Source: Psychromarinibacter sediminicola | Lineage (GTDB): Bacteria > Pseudomonadota > Alphaproteobacteria > Rhodobacterales > Rhodobacteraceae | Direction of reading: 5' to 3' | NCBI RefSeq assembly: GCF_029168335.1 | Contig: NZ_JARGYC010000008.1 | Coordinates: 1 to 64,000 of the forward strand | Length of the DNA stretch: 64,000 bases | In this document: piece after piece, positions 52,906 to 61,443 of the stretch | How the letters are laid out: each line of letters starts with the position of its first letter | Position numbering within the stretch: position 1 is the first letter of the stretch | The notes under the pieces: generated by a model | What the model saw: only the letters and a program-made list of their open reading frames with translations | What the model was told of the DNA's origin: nothing | Databases searched by the model: none | Made by a program: the position numbers and the translations under genes

Positions 52906-53646
52906 CTATCCGGCCCGCGGAACGGCGGCCGCGCGCGTCGGTTGCGCCAGCGCCACGAGGAGGCCGGCGAACAGGGCATGCCCCGCGGCGAAGACGATCG
53001 CGTAGGTCCACAGGGCGTCTCCGGCCAGTTCCGGCAACAGGACGCGGCCGAACAGGACATTCGCGCCGCCATGCACGGCCGCCACCAGCAGGATGTTCAT
53101 GCCGGCCACGCGCAGCGCCATGTAGGCCAGCGCCGCACCGGACGCCATCACGGCGGCGGGCAGCCCGTCGGGCAGATGAAACAGCGCCACGGCCATGGTC
53201 GAAATGCCGAAGGCGACCGGCAGCGCTCCCCCGAATATCTTCAGCACCGCCTCGCGAAAGAACAACTCCTGGGCGAGTGCAACGACGAGGATCTGCACGG
53301 CAAGCCCCCATCCGAGCGCGCTCCAATCGGGCACGTGGATGTAGTAACTTGTGAAGATCGCCCCGCAAGAGACTGTCACCAAAACAAGAATCGGAATTGC
53401 GAAACAAAGCGTCCCGGTTTTTTGCCAGGACCAGCCCAGGCGGTCGACGCCGTATTGGCGGCGGCCGGGCGCCCGAATCACATGGACGACATCGCGTCCC
53501 AGAACGATCAGCGCGGCCATGAGCGTGGCACAACCCACGAGCGAAAGCGCCACGAGCCGATCCGTTTCGACCCAGCCCTGCCGCAGGACCTCGGAGAGCC
53601 CGGCGACAAAAAACAAGAGAACAGCGAAGGTTAGCGGCATCCCCAT
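52906..53646 (-). CDS. CPBP-family intramembrane protease-like protein
   Basis: The 246-residue membrane protein fits the CPBP/Abi family. The three motifs are AQELFFREAVL (126-136), FHLPDG and HGGANVLFG. The first residue of the usual EExxxR is Gln126 instead of Glu, and Glu127 and Arg131 are kept. Glutamate at the first position is important in Rce1-type enzymes, so activity may be altered. Start at 53646 (ATG) is uncertain; TTG at 53673 is possible. No genes for a substrate are evident nearby. Confidence 0.78.
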   Translation of the reverse strand: MGMPLTFAVLLFFVAGLSEVLRQGWVETDRLVALSLVGCATLMAALIVLGRDVVHVIRAPGRRQYGVDRLGWSWQKTGTLCFAIPILVLVTVSCGAIFTSYYIHVPDWSALGWGLAVQILVVALAQELFFREAVLKIFGGALPVAFGISTMAVALFHLPDGLPAAVMASGAALAYMALRVAGMNILLVAAVHGGANVLFGRVLLPELAGDALWTYAIVFAAGHALFAGLLVALAQPTRAAAVPRAG

Positions 53647-53813
53647 CCCGCAGTTGCGTATTTGCCATAGCAACGCGAATTCTTGATTCCGTCAACCCGT
53701 TATCTGTTGGAATTTACCGATTCCAAGATCTCGCGCGCGCCACCGTCCAGCCGGGCGCTCACGGTCCCGCAACGACTCCAGAATTTCAACCGAAAGTTGT
53801 TACACCGGACCGG

Positions 53814-55001
53814 TCACTGCGCCTCCTCGGCCGCCTCGACCCGAAGCGCCGCGATCTGTGCCAGCGCCGTGTTCAGCTGCTCGCCGAGCGAGGCGATCTG
53901 CGACTGCGCATTGGCCAGCGCCTCCTCCCGCGCGTCGAGCTCGTCTTGCAGCGCCTGCGTCTCCGCGCGCAGGGCGTCGATCATGTCCGCCCGGGCCGCG
54001 GCCGTCTGCTCCGCCTCGGCCCCGGCGGCCAGGGCGACGGCCAGCTGCTCCTCCAGTTCCGCCTTTTCGCCGCGCAGCGCCTCGATGCGCCCGGCCGTGC
54101 CGGACAGCTCGGCCGACAGTTCCATCTCGCGCGCCGTCGCCGCCTCCATCTGCGCCTTGAGCGTCGCCAGCCGGTCCCCGGCCGCCGCGCCCGCGGCACG
54201 CGCCTCGGCCAGCGCCGCCTCGAGCTCCGCGATTCGCGCCTGCTGCGCCGCGCCGCGCCCGGCTTCCTCGATCGACAGCTGCAGCATCGTGTTCAGCATC
54301 CGCTCGGTCGGATTGCGCGGCTCCGACAGGCGCAACAGCCCCGCCGCCGCCGGCAGATGCGGCGCGCCATCCTGCTCCACCGCCATCCGGATCGCGGTGC
54401 GGTAGCTGCGCAGCGCCGCCGGCCGCTGGCCCTGCGCCTCGGATATCCGGCCGAGATTGTAGGCGAGCCGCGGCAGGTCCGGCTCGGCCGCGCGCGCCCG
54501 CGAACAGGTCCACAGCGCCGCGTCGGCGTCGATCTCGGGCACGGCCACGCCGCCGGCCCCGGCGCTCAGCCCCGGATCCTCCGGGTCGCCGGCCAGCCGG
54601 TCGCAGGCCGCCACCAGCCCCGCGCGCCGGTCGGCCTCCGCCTGCAGCTCCGCCAGCCGCCGCCGCGCCTCGGCCGCGAAGGCGCCGTCGGGATGGGCGT
54701 CGAGATAGCGGCGGAACCCCTCCTGCGTGTTGGCCGCGACAACCTCGTCCCACAGCACCTGCTCGGGGCCCGGCACGGAATCGGCGGTCGGCGCCGTGGG
54801 CGCGCCGCCGAAGGTGAAATCCTCCAGCGACGGCGCCGCCGCATCGGTCTCCTTCGGCGCGGGGTCGGGCTTGGTCGCCTCCGGCGGCGCCGGCTCGGCC
54901 GGCGCATCGAAGACGAACCCGCCGCCCTGCGCGAGCGCCGCTGCGGCAGAGGCCAGGACAAGGGGCGGGACGAGACGCAGGCGGGATACGGTCCGGCGCA
55001 T
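53814..55001 (-). CDS. Secreted coiled-coil protein with TPR-like part, unknown function
   Basis: The 395-residue protein has a signal peptide (ending AAALA-QGG), a Pro/Ala/Glu-rich region (to about 75), a helical TPR-like part (about 80-230, with LAYNLGRISEAQGQRPAAL) and a long coiled coil (about 245-395, dense in Glu, Ala and Leu). No family was recognised. It is probably periplasmic. The coiled coil could span or scaffold the envelope. It is divergent from the 50-codon gene at 55290 across a 288-bp gap that shows no gene. Confidence 0.75.
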   Translation of the reverse strand: MRRTVSRLRLVPPLVLASAAAALAQGGGFVFDAPAEPAPPEATKPDPAPKETDAAAPSLEDFTFGGAPTAPTADSVPGPEQVLWDEVVAANTQEGFRRYLDAHPDGAFAAEARRRLAELQAEADRRAGLVAACDRLAGDPEDPGLSAGAGGVAVPEIDADAALWTCSRARAAEPDLPRLAYNLGRISEAQGQRPAALRSYRTAIRMAVEQDGAPHLPAAAGLLRLSEPRNPTERMLNTMLQLSIEEAGRGAAQQARIAELEAALAEARAAGAAAGDRLATLKAQMEAATAREMELSAELSGTAGRIEALRGEKAELEEQLAVALAAGAEAEQTAAARADMIDALRAETQALQDELDAREEALANAQSQIASLGEQLNTALAQIAALRVEAAEEAQ

Positions 55002-55289
55002 GGGACACCTCTGGCAATCGGGTCAATCAACCCGGCAAGTATTGCCGGATTCCGACGCCCGATCAAATGTCCAGACTCGGCCGCCGCACCTGCCGCCGCC
55101 TGGCGTCGATGCGGCCGTTTGGCAACGATTGGCGCCGCATTGGAACCAAACACCACAATGGTGCCGCATTTTCGCCTGGCACCGGCCCAATCCCCGTGGT
55201 TCCCTGCGGCTTAAGGTCCCGATGGGGCTAGGCTTTCATCAGGGACCGGCGCGGCGCGCGAAGCGTCGCGATTCTGAGGAGAGCGACCC

Positions 55290-55442
55290 ATGGCAGAGAA
55301 ACCGAAGACGTCCGAGGACCAGCAGCCGGAGCCGACCGTCCGCGCCTGGCCGATGCCGTTCCACAACCAGCGCCGCCTGTACCGCCCGGAGGACACGCCG
55401 GAGGCCAAGCGCACCGTTTTCACGGACTGGGCCAGCATCTGA
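55290..55442 (+). CDS. 50-residue conserved-looking small protein
   Basis: An ATG preceded by GAGGAGAG opens a 50-codon frame encoding MAEKPKTSEDQQPEPTVRAW and ending VFTDWASI. Composition is polar, with charged residues and a tryptophan-containing core, unlike random GC-rich frames. It has no signal peptide. No family is recognised. It lies 118 bp before the DUF4112 gene. Confidence 0.6.
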   Translation: MAEKPKTSEDQQPEPTVRAWPMPFHNQRRLYRPEDTPEAKRTVFTDWASI

Positions 55443-55560
55443 TCCGCGGCCATCTGGTCTGCGTCCCTGCCGCGCCCCCGGGCGCCCGACGGCGCGGGAA
55501 CCGGCCGGCCGGCCGCCGCGTTGCCTTTGCGACCGTCCCGAGACGCAAAGGACAGCACCG

Positions 55561-55974
55561 ATGCAGGCCGACACCGCCCACGGAGTCCAGCGCCGCCCCG
55601 CCGCGCGGCCGCGCCCGCTGAGCGCCTATCGCCGGGACGAGCTGGCCCGGCTGGAGGATCTCGCCCACCGGATGGACACCATGTTCCGCATCCCGATGAC
55701 GGAAATCCGGGTGGGGCTCGACACGATCCTGGGCCTGATCCCCGGCATCGGCGACACTGCCACGGCCATACCCGCAGGCTATATCGTCTATCGCGGATAC
55801 AAGCTCGGGGCGCCGAAGTCGTTGCTGGTGCGCATGGGGGTGAATGCCGGCATCGACTGGCTGATCGGGAGCATCCCGCTCGTCGGCGACCTGTTCGATC
55901 TGGGCTTCAAGGCCAACCGCCGCAACGTGCGGCTTCTGCGCCGGCATTTCGAACGCACCGCCGCGCCGGCCTGA
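55561..55974 (+). CDS. DUF4112 family protein
   Basis: The 137-residue protein matches DUF4112. Conserved segments include [16 protein letters not shown] near residue 50, [20 protein letters not shown], and [20 protein letters not shown] near 110. The two glycine-rich hydrophobic stretches probably form membrane hairpins. Function unknown. It ends before the double palindrome at 56120. Confidence 0.88.
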   Translation: MQADTAHGVQRRPAARPRPLSAYRRDELARLEDLAHRMDTMFRIPMTEIRVGLDTILGLIPGIGDTATAIPAGYIVYRGYKLGAPKSLLVRMGVNAGIDWLIGSIPLVGDLFDLGFKANRRNVRLLRRHFERTAAPA

Positions 55975-56119
55975 CAGCGCTGTCCGTTACACCTTGCGTG
56001 GTGGCGGGCCGCCTGCACGGGCAATTGCAGCACAGAGATCGCCGCGGCTCCCCCCGCAGCCGAACGCGAAAGGCCCGGACCACCGCCGCGGCCCGGGCCT
56101 TTGCATCACCATCGCCGAC

Positions 56120-56165
56120 CGGACTTTTTCGAAAAGTCCGACCCGGATTATTCGCAATAATCCGG
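56120..56165. terminator. Double palindrome, bidirectional terminator before ndk
   Basis: CGGACTTTT pairs with AAAAGTCCG (56120-56140) and CCGGATTATT with AATAATCCGG (56143-56165). They lie between the convergent DUF4112 and ndk genes, ending 7 bp past the ndk stop. This is the same style as the palindrome pair at 50417-50460. Confidence 0.75.
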
Positions 56166-56172
56166 AAACGGG

Positions 56173-56595
56173 TCAGCCGACCAGTTCGATCCCGGCGAAG
56201 AAGTAGGAAATCTCGACCGCCGCGGTCTCCGGCGCGTCCGAGCCGTGGACCGAGTTCTCGCCCACCGATTCCGCGAATTCGGCCCGGATCGTCCCCGGCG
56301 CGGCCTCGGCGGGGTTGGTCGCGCCCATCACCTCGCGGTTCTTGGCGATGGCGCCCTCGCCTTCCAGCACCTGCACCACGACCGGGCCGGAGGCCATGAA
56401 GTCGCACAGCTCGTCGTAGAACGGCCGCTCCTTGTGGACCTCGTAGAAGGTGCCCGCCTGCGCCTTCGTCAGCTTGATCCGTTTCTGCGCGATGATGCGC
56501 AGGCCCGCTTCCTCGAACTTGGCGTTGATCTTGCCGGTCAGGTTACGGCTGGTGGCGTCCGGCTTGATGATCGACAGGGTGCGCTCGGTGGCCAT
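56173..56595 (-). CDS. ndk: Nucleoside-diphosphate kinase
   Basis: The 140-residue enzyme transfers the gamma phosphate between nucleoside tri- and diphosphates. The phosphorylated histidine is His117 in [18 protein letters not shown], the [10 protein letters not shown] helix and the terminal AAVEISYFF are family signatures. Length is standard. A GAGGAGAGAC ribosome-binding site precedes the ATG. Confidence 0.97.
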   Translation of the reverse strand: MATERTLSIIKPDATSRNLTGKINAKFEEAGLRIIAQKRIKLTKAQAGTFYEVHKERPFYDELCDFMASGPVVVQVLEGEGAIAKNREVMGATNPAEAAPGTIRAEFAESVGENSVHGSDAPETAAVEISYFFAGIELVG

Positions 56596-56720
56596 GGGGG
56601 TCTCTCCTCGAAAGAAAGGCCGGACGGGGACGGTCCGGCGCGTTGGGTCGGCAGCCCGTTAGCATGAGGGTCGGGGTTTGAAAAGTGGCCACCGCGCCGC
56701 CGCCCGGCCCCGCCCCGGCG

Positions 56721-57122
56721 TCAGAAGACCGACTGCGACTCGGGGCTCAGCGTGAAGCCGTGCGCCTCGGCGTTCATGCAGGTCATGCCGGTCTCTTCGG
56801 AAAAGCAGATCACCCCGCCGATCCCGTGGCTGTAGCCCGGCGGCATCTTCTGCACCTCGGGGTCGGCGACGGTGTCGCCGGCGCAGATCGGCCGCCCCGG
56901 CCCGCGCACGCCGAGCTCGAAGGCATGACCCCAGTCCAGGGCGCAGTCCTCCGGCGGGTCGGCAAAGCTCGCCTCGCCCCCGACGACGTCGCAGCGCACC
57001 CGATTGCGCGCGCCGCCGTGGAAGATCACGCAATGCACGCCGCCGTCCGGGGTCTGGAACGGCAGGGTCTCCTCGGCGGCGGCCGGGACGGCGAGACACA
57101 GGACAAGGGCGGCAAGACGCAT
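56721..57122 (-). CDS. Small secreted DUF6636-like cysteine-rich protein
   Basis: The 133-residue protein has a signal peptide (ending PAAA-EET) and six cysteines, including VHCVIF, VRCDV, DCALDWG, PICAGD, VICFSEE and MTCMNAE, consistent with three disulfides. The order and spacing resemble the DUF6636 family. A GGAGGTTCCGA site precedes the ATG at 57122. Function unknown; it stands alone on the minus strand after ndk. Confidence 0.75.
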   Translation of the reverse strand: MRLAALVLCLAVPAAAEETLPFQTPDGGVHCVIFHGGARNRVRCDVVGGEASFADPPEDCALDWGHAFELGVRGPGRPICAGDTVADPEVQKMPPGYSHGIGGVICFSEETGMTCMNAEAHGFTLSPESQSVF

Positions 57123-57250
57123 TCGGAACCTCCGGGCTTGGCGCCAGCCTAGCCCCGGCCGCCCCGCGACGGGAAGGGGGAACGCGCCGATCCCGCGCGC
57201 GGCGTCCCCCGCCATTGACATCCGCCCGCGCCCGCCGCATCCCCGCGCCC

Positions 57251-59098
57251 ATGCTGCGGATCGACGATATCCACTTCGCCATGGAGGGCCGGCCCCTGTT
57301 CGAGGGCGCCTCGGCGCAGATTCCCACCGGCCACAAGGTCGGGCTCGTGGGCCGCAACGGCGCGGGCAAGACCACGCTGTTCCGCCTGATCCGCGGCGAG
57401 CTGGCGCTGGAATCGGGCGCCATCGCCCTGCCGCCCCGCGCCCGCATCGGCGGTGTCGCACAGGAGGTGCCGGGATCGGAGGTCTCGCTGATCGACACCG
57501 TCCTGGCCGCCGATACCGAGCGCGCCGAGCTGATGGCGGAAGCCGAGAGCGCGACGGACGGCACCCGCATCGCCGAGGTGCAGACCCGGCTGGCCGACAT
57601 CGACGCCTGGTCGGCAGAGGCCCGCGCCGCCGCGATCCTCAAGGGCCTGGGCTTTTCCGACGCCGAACAGCAGATGCCCTGCTCCGCCTTCTCGGGCGGC
57701 TGGCGGATGCGCGTGGCGCTGGCCGCGGTGCTGTTTTCGGCGCCCGACCTGTTGCTGCTGGACGAGCCGACCAATTACCTCGACCTCGAAGGCGCGCTCT
57801 GGCTGGAGCAGTATCTCGCCCGCTACCCGCATACCGTGCTGATCATCTCGCACGACCGCGGGCTTCTGAACCGGGCCGTCGGCAACATCCTGCATCTCGA
57901 GGACCGCAAGCTCACCTATTACGCCGTCCCCTACGACCAGTTCGCCGAGCGCCGCGCCGAGCGGCTGGCGCAGGCCCAGGCCGAGAACGCCAAGGCCCAG
58001 GCCCGCATCGCGCATCTGCAAAGCTTCGTGGACCGTTTCCGCTACAAGGCGTCCAAGGCGGTGCAGGCGCAGTCGCGGCTGAAGATGATCGAGCGCATCC
58101 AGCTCGTCTCCACCCCGCAGGAAGCCGCGCTGAAGAAGTTCACCTTCCCCGAGCCGGAAGAGCTGTCGCCGCCGATCATCAACCTGGAGAACGCCGCCAC
58201 GGGCTATGGCGAACGCCGGGTGCTGTCGCGGATGACCCTGCGCATCGACCAGGACGACCGCATCGCGCTTCTGGGCCGGAACGGCCAGGGCAAGTCGACG
58301 CTGGCCAAGCTTCTGTCCGACCGCCTGTCGCTGCAGGACGGGACGATGACCAAGGCGCGCAAGCTGCGGATCGGCTATTTCGCGCAGCACCAGGTGGACG
58401 AGCTTCGGGTGAACGAGACGCCGCTGGAGCACCTGCGGCGGCTTTTGCCGGGCGAGCTGCCGGGCAAGCACCGCGCGCGCCTCGGGGGCTTCGGGCTGGC
58501 CGCCGCGCAGGCGGAGACCGAGGTCGGACGGCTGTCGGGCGGGCAGAAGGCGCGGCTGTCGCTGATGCTGGCGACGCTGGACGCGCCGCATCTTCTGATC
58601 CTCGACGAGCCGACCAACCACCTCGACATCGAAAGCCGCGAGGCGCTGGTCGAGGCGCTGACCGCCTATACCGGCGCCGTCATCCTCGTCAGCCACGACA
58701 TGCATCTGCTGAGCCTGGTGGCCGACCGGCTGTGGCTGGTGAAGGACGGGCGGGTGACGCCCTACGAGGAGGATCTCGAAGCCTATCGGCGGATGCTGCT
58801 GTCGGCGGACCGGCCGGCCGAGAAGCCGAAGCCGGAAAAGCCGAAGCCCGTCAGCCGCGAGAAGGTGCTGGAGCTGCGCGCCGAGGTCCGCAAATGCGAG
58901 GCGCGGCTGGAGAAGCTCAACGAGATGCGCGACAAGCTGGCCACCAAGCTGGCCGACCCGGCGCTCTACGAGCCCGAGAACCTGGGCCAGATGGAAGTCT
59001 GGCAGAAGAAATACGCCGAGGTGATGGACGGGCTCGACCGCGCCGAGGGGCTGTGGCTGACGGCGCAGGAAAAGCTGGAGGCGGCCGAGGCGCGCTGA
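57251..59098 (+). CDS. ABC-F family ATPase (YheS-like)
   Basis: The 615-residue protein has two ABC domains with Walker A GRNGAGKTT (about residue 38) and GRNGQGKST, signatures FSGGWRMRVAL and LSGGQKARLSL, and an ABC-F linker rich in basic residues (VDRFRYKASKAVQAQSR). A C-terminal coiled-coil tail follows. The order and the FSGGWRMR signature match YheS. The ATG at 57251 begins the ABC fold; an upstream in-frame codon at 57215 is less likely. It is a ribosome-associated ATPase, not a transporter. Confidence 0.92.
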   Translation: MLRIDDIHFAMEGRPLFEGASAQIPTGHKVGLVGRNGAGKTTLFRLIRGELALESGAIALPPRARIGGVAQEVPGSEVSLIDTVLAADTERAELMAEAESATDGTRIAEVQTRLADIDAWSAEARAAAILKGLGFSDAEQQMPCSAFSGGWRMRVALAAVLFSAPDLLLLDEPTNYLDLEGALWLEQYLARYPHTVLIISHDRGLLNRAVGNILHLEDRKLTYYAVPYDQFAERRAERLAQAQAENAKAQARIAHLQSFVDRFRYKASKAVQAQSRLKMIERIQLVSTPQEAALKKFTFPEPEELSPPIINLENAATGYGERRVLSRMTLRIDQDDRIALLGRNGQGKSTLAKLLSDRLSLQDGTMTKARKLRIGYFAQHQVDELRVNETPLEHLRRLLPGELPGKHRARLGGFGLAAAQAETEVGRLSGGQKARLSLMLATLDAPHLLILDEPTNHLDIESREALVEALTAYTGAVILVSHDMHLLSLVADRLWLVKDGRVTPYEEDLEAYRRMLLSADRPAEKPKPEKPKPVSREKVLELRAEVRKCEARLEKLNEMRDKLATKLADPALYEPENLGQMEVWQKKYAEVMDGLDRAEGLWLTAQEKLEAAEAR

Positions 59099-59100
59099 TC

Positions 59101-59143
59101 CCGGGCGCACACGAATTTTCGTCGAAAATTCGCACGCGCCCGG
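59101..59143 (+). terminator. Nested hairpin after the ABC-F gene
   Basis: An outer GC stem (CCGGGCGC, 59101-59108, with GCGCCCGG, 59136-59143) encloses an inner AT-rich palindrome (CGAATTTTCG, T, CGAAAATTCG at 59112-59132). It starts two bases past the stop codon. It fits the palindrome family at 50417 and 56120. Confidence 0.7.
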
Positions 59144-59195
59144 ACAGCCGGCCCCAAAGGCTTCCCTCGCGCAGCGCGGCGCGGTAGCAACGGCC

Positions 59196-59837
59196 ATGGA
59201 CCCGGCGCAGCTCGTTACCGCCTTCGTCACGCTCTTCGTGGTGATCGACCCCGTAGGCCTGTCGCCGCTCTTCGTGGCGCTGACCCGCGGGATGCTGCCG
59301 CCGCGCCGCCGGGCCGTGGCGCTGCGCGCGGCACTGACAGCCGTCGGCCTGCTGACCGTCTTCGGCCTGTTCGGCGAAGCGCTGCTGGCCTTCGTCGGTA
59401 TCTCAATGCCCGCCTTCCGCATCGCCGGCGGCATCCTTTTGTTCCTGACCGCGCTCGACATGCTGTTCGACCGCCGAGCCAAGCGGCGCGAGGGCCAGGC
59501 GCACGAGCAGGACGACGACCCGGGCGACGACCCCTCGGTGTTTCCGCTCGGCGTGCCGCTCACCGCCGGCCCCGGCGCCATGGCCGCGATGATCCTGCTG
59601 GTCGGCCAGCACGAGAACGACTGGACCTGGGTCGTCGCCATCCACCTGGTGATGGTCAGCGTGATCGCGCTGTGCCTGCTCTTGTGGCTCGCCGCCGGGC
59701 TGATGGAGCGGGCGCTCGGCCCCACCGGCATCAACGTCGTCACGCGGCTTCTGGGCATGCTGCTCGCCGCGCTGTCGGTGCAATTCGTGCTCGACGGGCT
59801 GCAGGGCGCCGGCGTGCCGCTGCTGACGGCTGCGTGA
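59196..59837 (+). CDS. MarC family integral membrane protein
   Basis: The 213-residue protein has six hydrophobic segments and the MarC pattern: the start region VTLFVVIDPVGLSPLF, the GEALLAFVGISMPAFRIAGG helix and the VFPLGVPLTAGPGAMA block. MarC proteins are of unclear function; early links to multidrug resistance were withdrawn. Expected inner-membrane location. A hydrophilic loop near residue 95-110 is Arg/Glu/Asp-rich. Confidence 0.92.
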   Translation: MDPAQLVTAFVTLFVVIDPVGLSPLFVALTRGMLPPRRRAVALRAALTAVGLLTVFGLFGEALLAFVGISMPAFRIAGGILLFLTALDMLFDRRAKRREGQAHEQDDDPGDDPSVFPLGVPLTAGPGAMAAMILLVGQHENDWTWVVAIHLVMVSVIALCLLLWLAAGLMERALGPTGINVVTRLLGMLLAALSVQFVLDGLQGAGVPLLTAA

Positions 59838-59892
59838 GGCTCCTGACAATCGCCCCCGCGCTGCCTATCTTGAGTCGGGAAAGGGTGGGTCC

Positions 59893-60474
59893 ATGGATTC
59901 GCAAAGCATCGGAAGCCTCGTCTACCTCGTCCTGCTGGGCTGCGTGGTGGGCAGCTATTTCCTGATCAGCCATCGCCGCAACATCGGCCAGATGGCGCGG
60001 CACGCGCTGCTGTGGGGGCTGATCTTCCTGGGCGTGATCGCCGGGGTCGGGCTGTGGTCCGACATCCGGCGCGACATCGCCCCGCAGCAGTCGGTCTTCG
60101 CCGAGGAGGGCCGGATCGAGGTGCCGCAGGCGCATGACGGGCATTTCTACATGACCGCGCAGGTCAACGGAAAACCGGTGATGTTCGTGGTCGACACCGG
60201 CGCGACGGACATCGTGCTGACCCGCCAGGACGCGCGCATGGTCGGGATCGACCCCGAGCGTCTGGTCTATTCCGGCCGCGCCGGCACCGCCAACGGCGTG
60301 GTGGACACGGCGCGCACCACGGTGGACGAGTTCGCCGTCGGTCCGCTCGTCGACCGCGACGTGGCGGTCTGGGTGAACCGGGGCGAGATGAACACCTCGC
60401 TTCTGGGCATGGCCTATCTGCGCCGGTTCGAGCGGATCGAGATCTCGGATGGCACGCTGGTCTTGGAGCGGTAG
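59893..60474 (+). CDS. TIGR02281-type retropepsin-like aspartic protease
   Basis: The 193-residue protein has two N-terminal membrane helices (about 8-25 and 38-55) and a C-terminal clan AA aspartic protease domain with catalytic D101-T-G in FVVDTGATDIVL. The family's terminal NTSLLGMAYLRRFERIEI is present. The domain is probably periplasmic. A single DTG implies a dimeric active site. It is 55 bp after marC and could be co-transcribed. Confidence 0.9.
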   Translation: MDSQSIGSLVYLVLLGCVVGSYFLISHRRNIGQMARHALLWGLIFLGVIAGVGLWSDIRRDIAPQQSVFAEEGRIEVPQAHDGHFYMTAQVNGKPVMFVVDTGATDIVLTRQDARMVGIDPERLVYSGRAGTANGVVDTARTTVDEFAVGPLVDRDVAVWVNRGEMNTSLLGMAYLRRFERIEISDGTLVLER

Positions 60475-60562
60475 GTCTCGCCGCGCCTCGCGCGCGCCGA
60501 TCCGCCCGGGGCTCCGCCCCGCCGCCCTTATCGCCCGGACCGCTTGTGCGACACGGCCGGCC

Positions 60563-60591
60563 CTTGGAGTATTTCGGCCATGATGAAGCGG
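60563..60591 (+). repeat. Intergenic element, copy B (downstream of the protease gene)
   Basis: The core TTGGAGTATTTCGGCCATGA followed by TGAAGCGG matches copies A (33461-33500) and C (62891-62929). It lies 88 bp past the protease stop on the same strand and 12 bp before the convergent DUF2189 stop. Confidence 0.6.
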
Positions 60592-60602
60592 AGAAGGCCG
60601 CC

Positions 60603-61376
60603 TCAGACCGGATCGTAGAGCGCCCGGCGATAGAGGTGCCAGGTCGCGTGCCCCAGCACCGGCAGCACCACGAACAGCCCCAGGAACCAGGGCAGCATCC
60701 CCAGGAACAGAAGCCCCGCGATCACCGCGGCCCAGACCAGCATCACGCCCAGATTGGCGAAGGTCGCCCGCAAGCTCAAGAGCATCGCCGTGATGAAATC
60801 CACCTCCCGCTCCAGCAGCAGCGGCAGGCTGACCACGGTCAGCGAGAACAGGACGAAGGCCGCCACGCCGCCCACCGCGATCTCCACCGCGACCATCGTC
60901 AGCCCGGTGGGCGTCAAGTACATCTCCCAGGAGGTCGAGGCGTTGGTCAGCGCCGAGGGGCCCATGAACAGCGCGAACAGCATATGCGCCAGGAACGACC
61001 AGAACAGGAAGTAGATCACGATGATCGCCCCCGCCCAGGGGATCTGCCGCTGGCGTTCGCGCAGCACCACGCCCAGCACCGCGCCCCAGTCCAGCGGTTC
61101 GCCGTCCTCCAGCCGGCGCGACACCTCGTAGAGCCCGACCGCCGCGAAGGGCGCCACCAGCGGGAAGCCGAGGCTCAGCATCAGCGTCCAGATCCAGCCG
61201 CTCGCCCCCAGCGCCGTTAGGACCAGCCCCACCACGGCATAGACCCCGCCGAAGAACAGCCCGAAGAGCGGCGCGCGGCGGAAATCCCGCCACCCCCGCT
61301 CCAGCGACACCATCACCTCGGCCAGCGTGACCCGCCCGATCTCGGGCAGCGGCGACGCCTCGGCAGTCTCGGCCAC
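60603..61376 (-). CDS. DUF2189 multi-pass membrane protein
   Basis: The 257-residue protein has about six hydrophobic segments and matches DUF2189. It starts with a short soluble tail, then GWRDFRRAPLFGLFFGGVYA, and ends with a LGHATWHLYRRALY segment typical of the family. Function unknown. It follows, on the same strand, the amidase gene by 67 bp. Confidence 0.87.
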   Translation of the reverse strand: MAETAEASPLPEIGRVTLAEVMVSLERGWRDFRRAPLFGLFFGGVYAVVGLVLTALGASGWIWTLMLSLGFPLVAPFAAVGLYEVSRRLEDGEPLDWGAVLGVVLRERQRQIPWAGAIIVIYFLFWSFLAHMLFALFMGPSALTNASTSWEMYLTPTGLTMVAVEIAVGGVAAFVLFSLTVVSLPLLLEREVDFITAMLLSLRATFANLGVMLVWAAVIAGLLFLGMLPWFLGLFVVLPVLGHATWHLYRRALYDPV

Positions 61377-61443
61377 GATCTCCTCCGTTCCGTCCGGCAG
61401 GCATCAGAGCATGAAGCGCGGCGGCGGCAAAGCCGAAAAAAGC

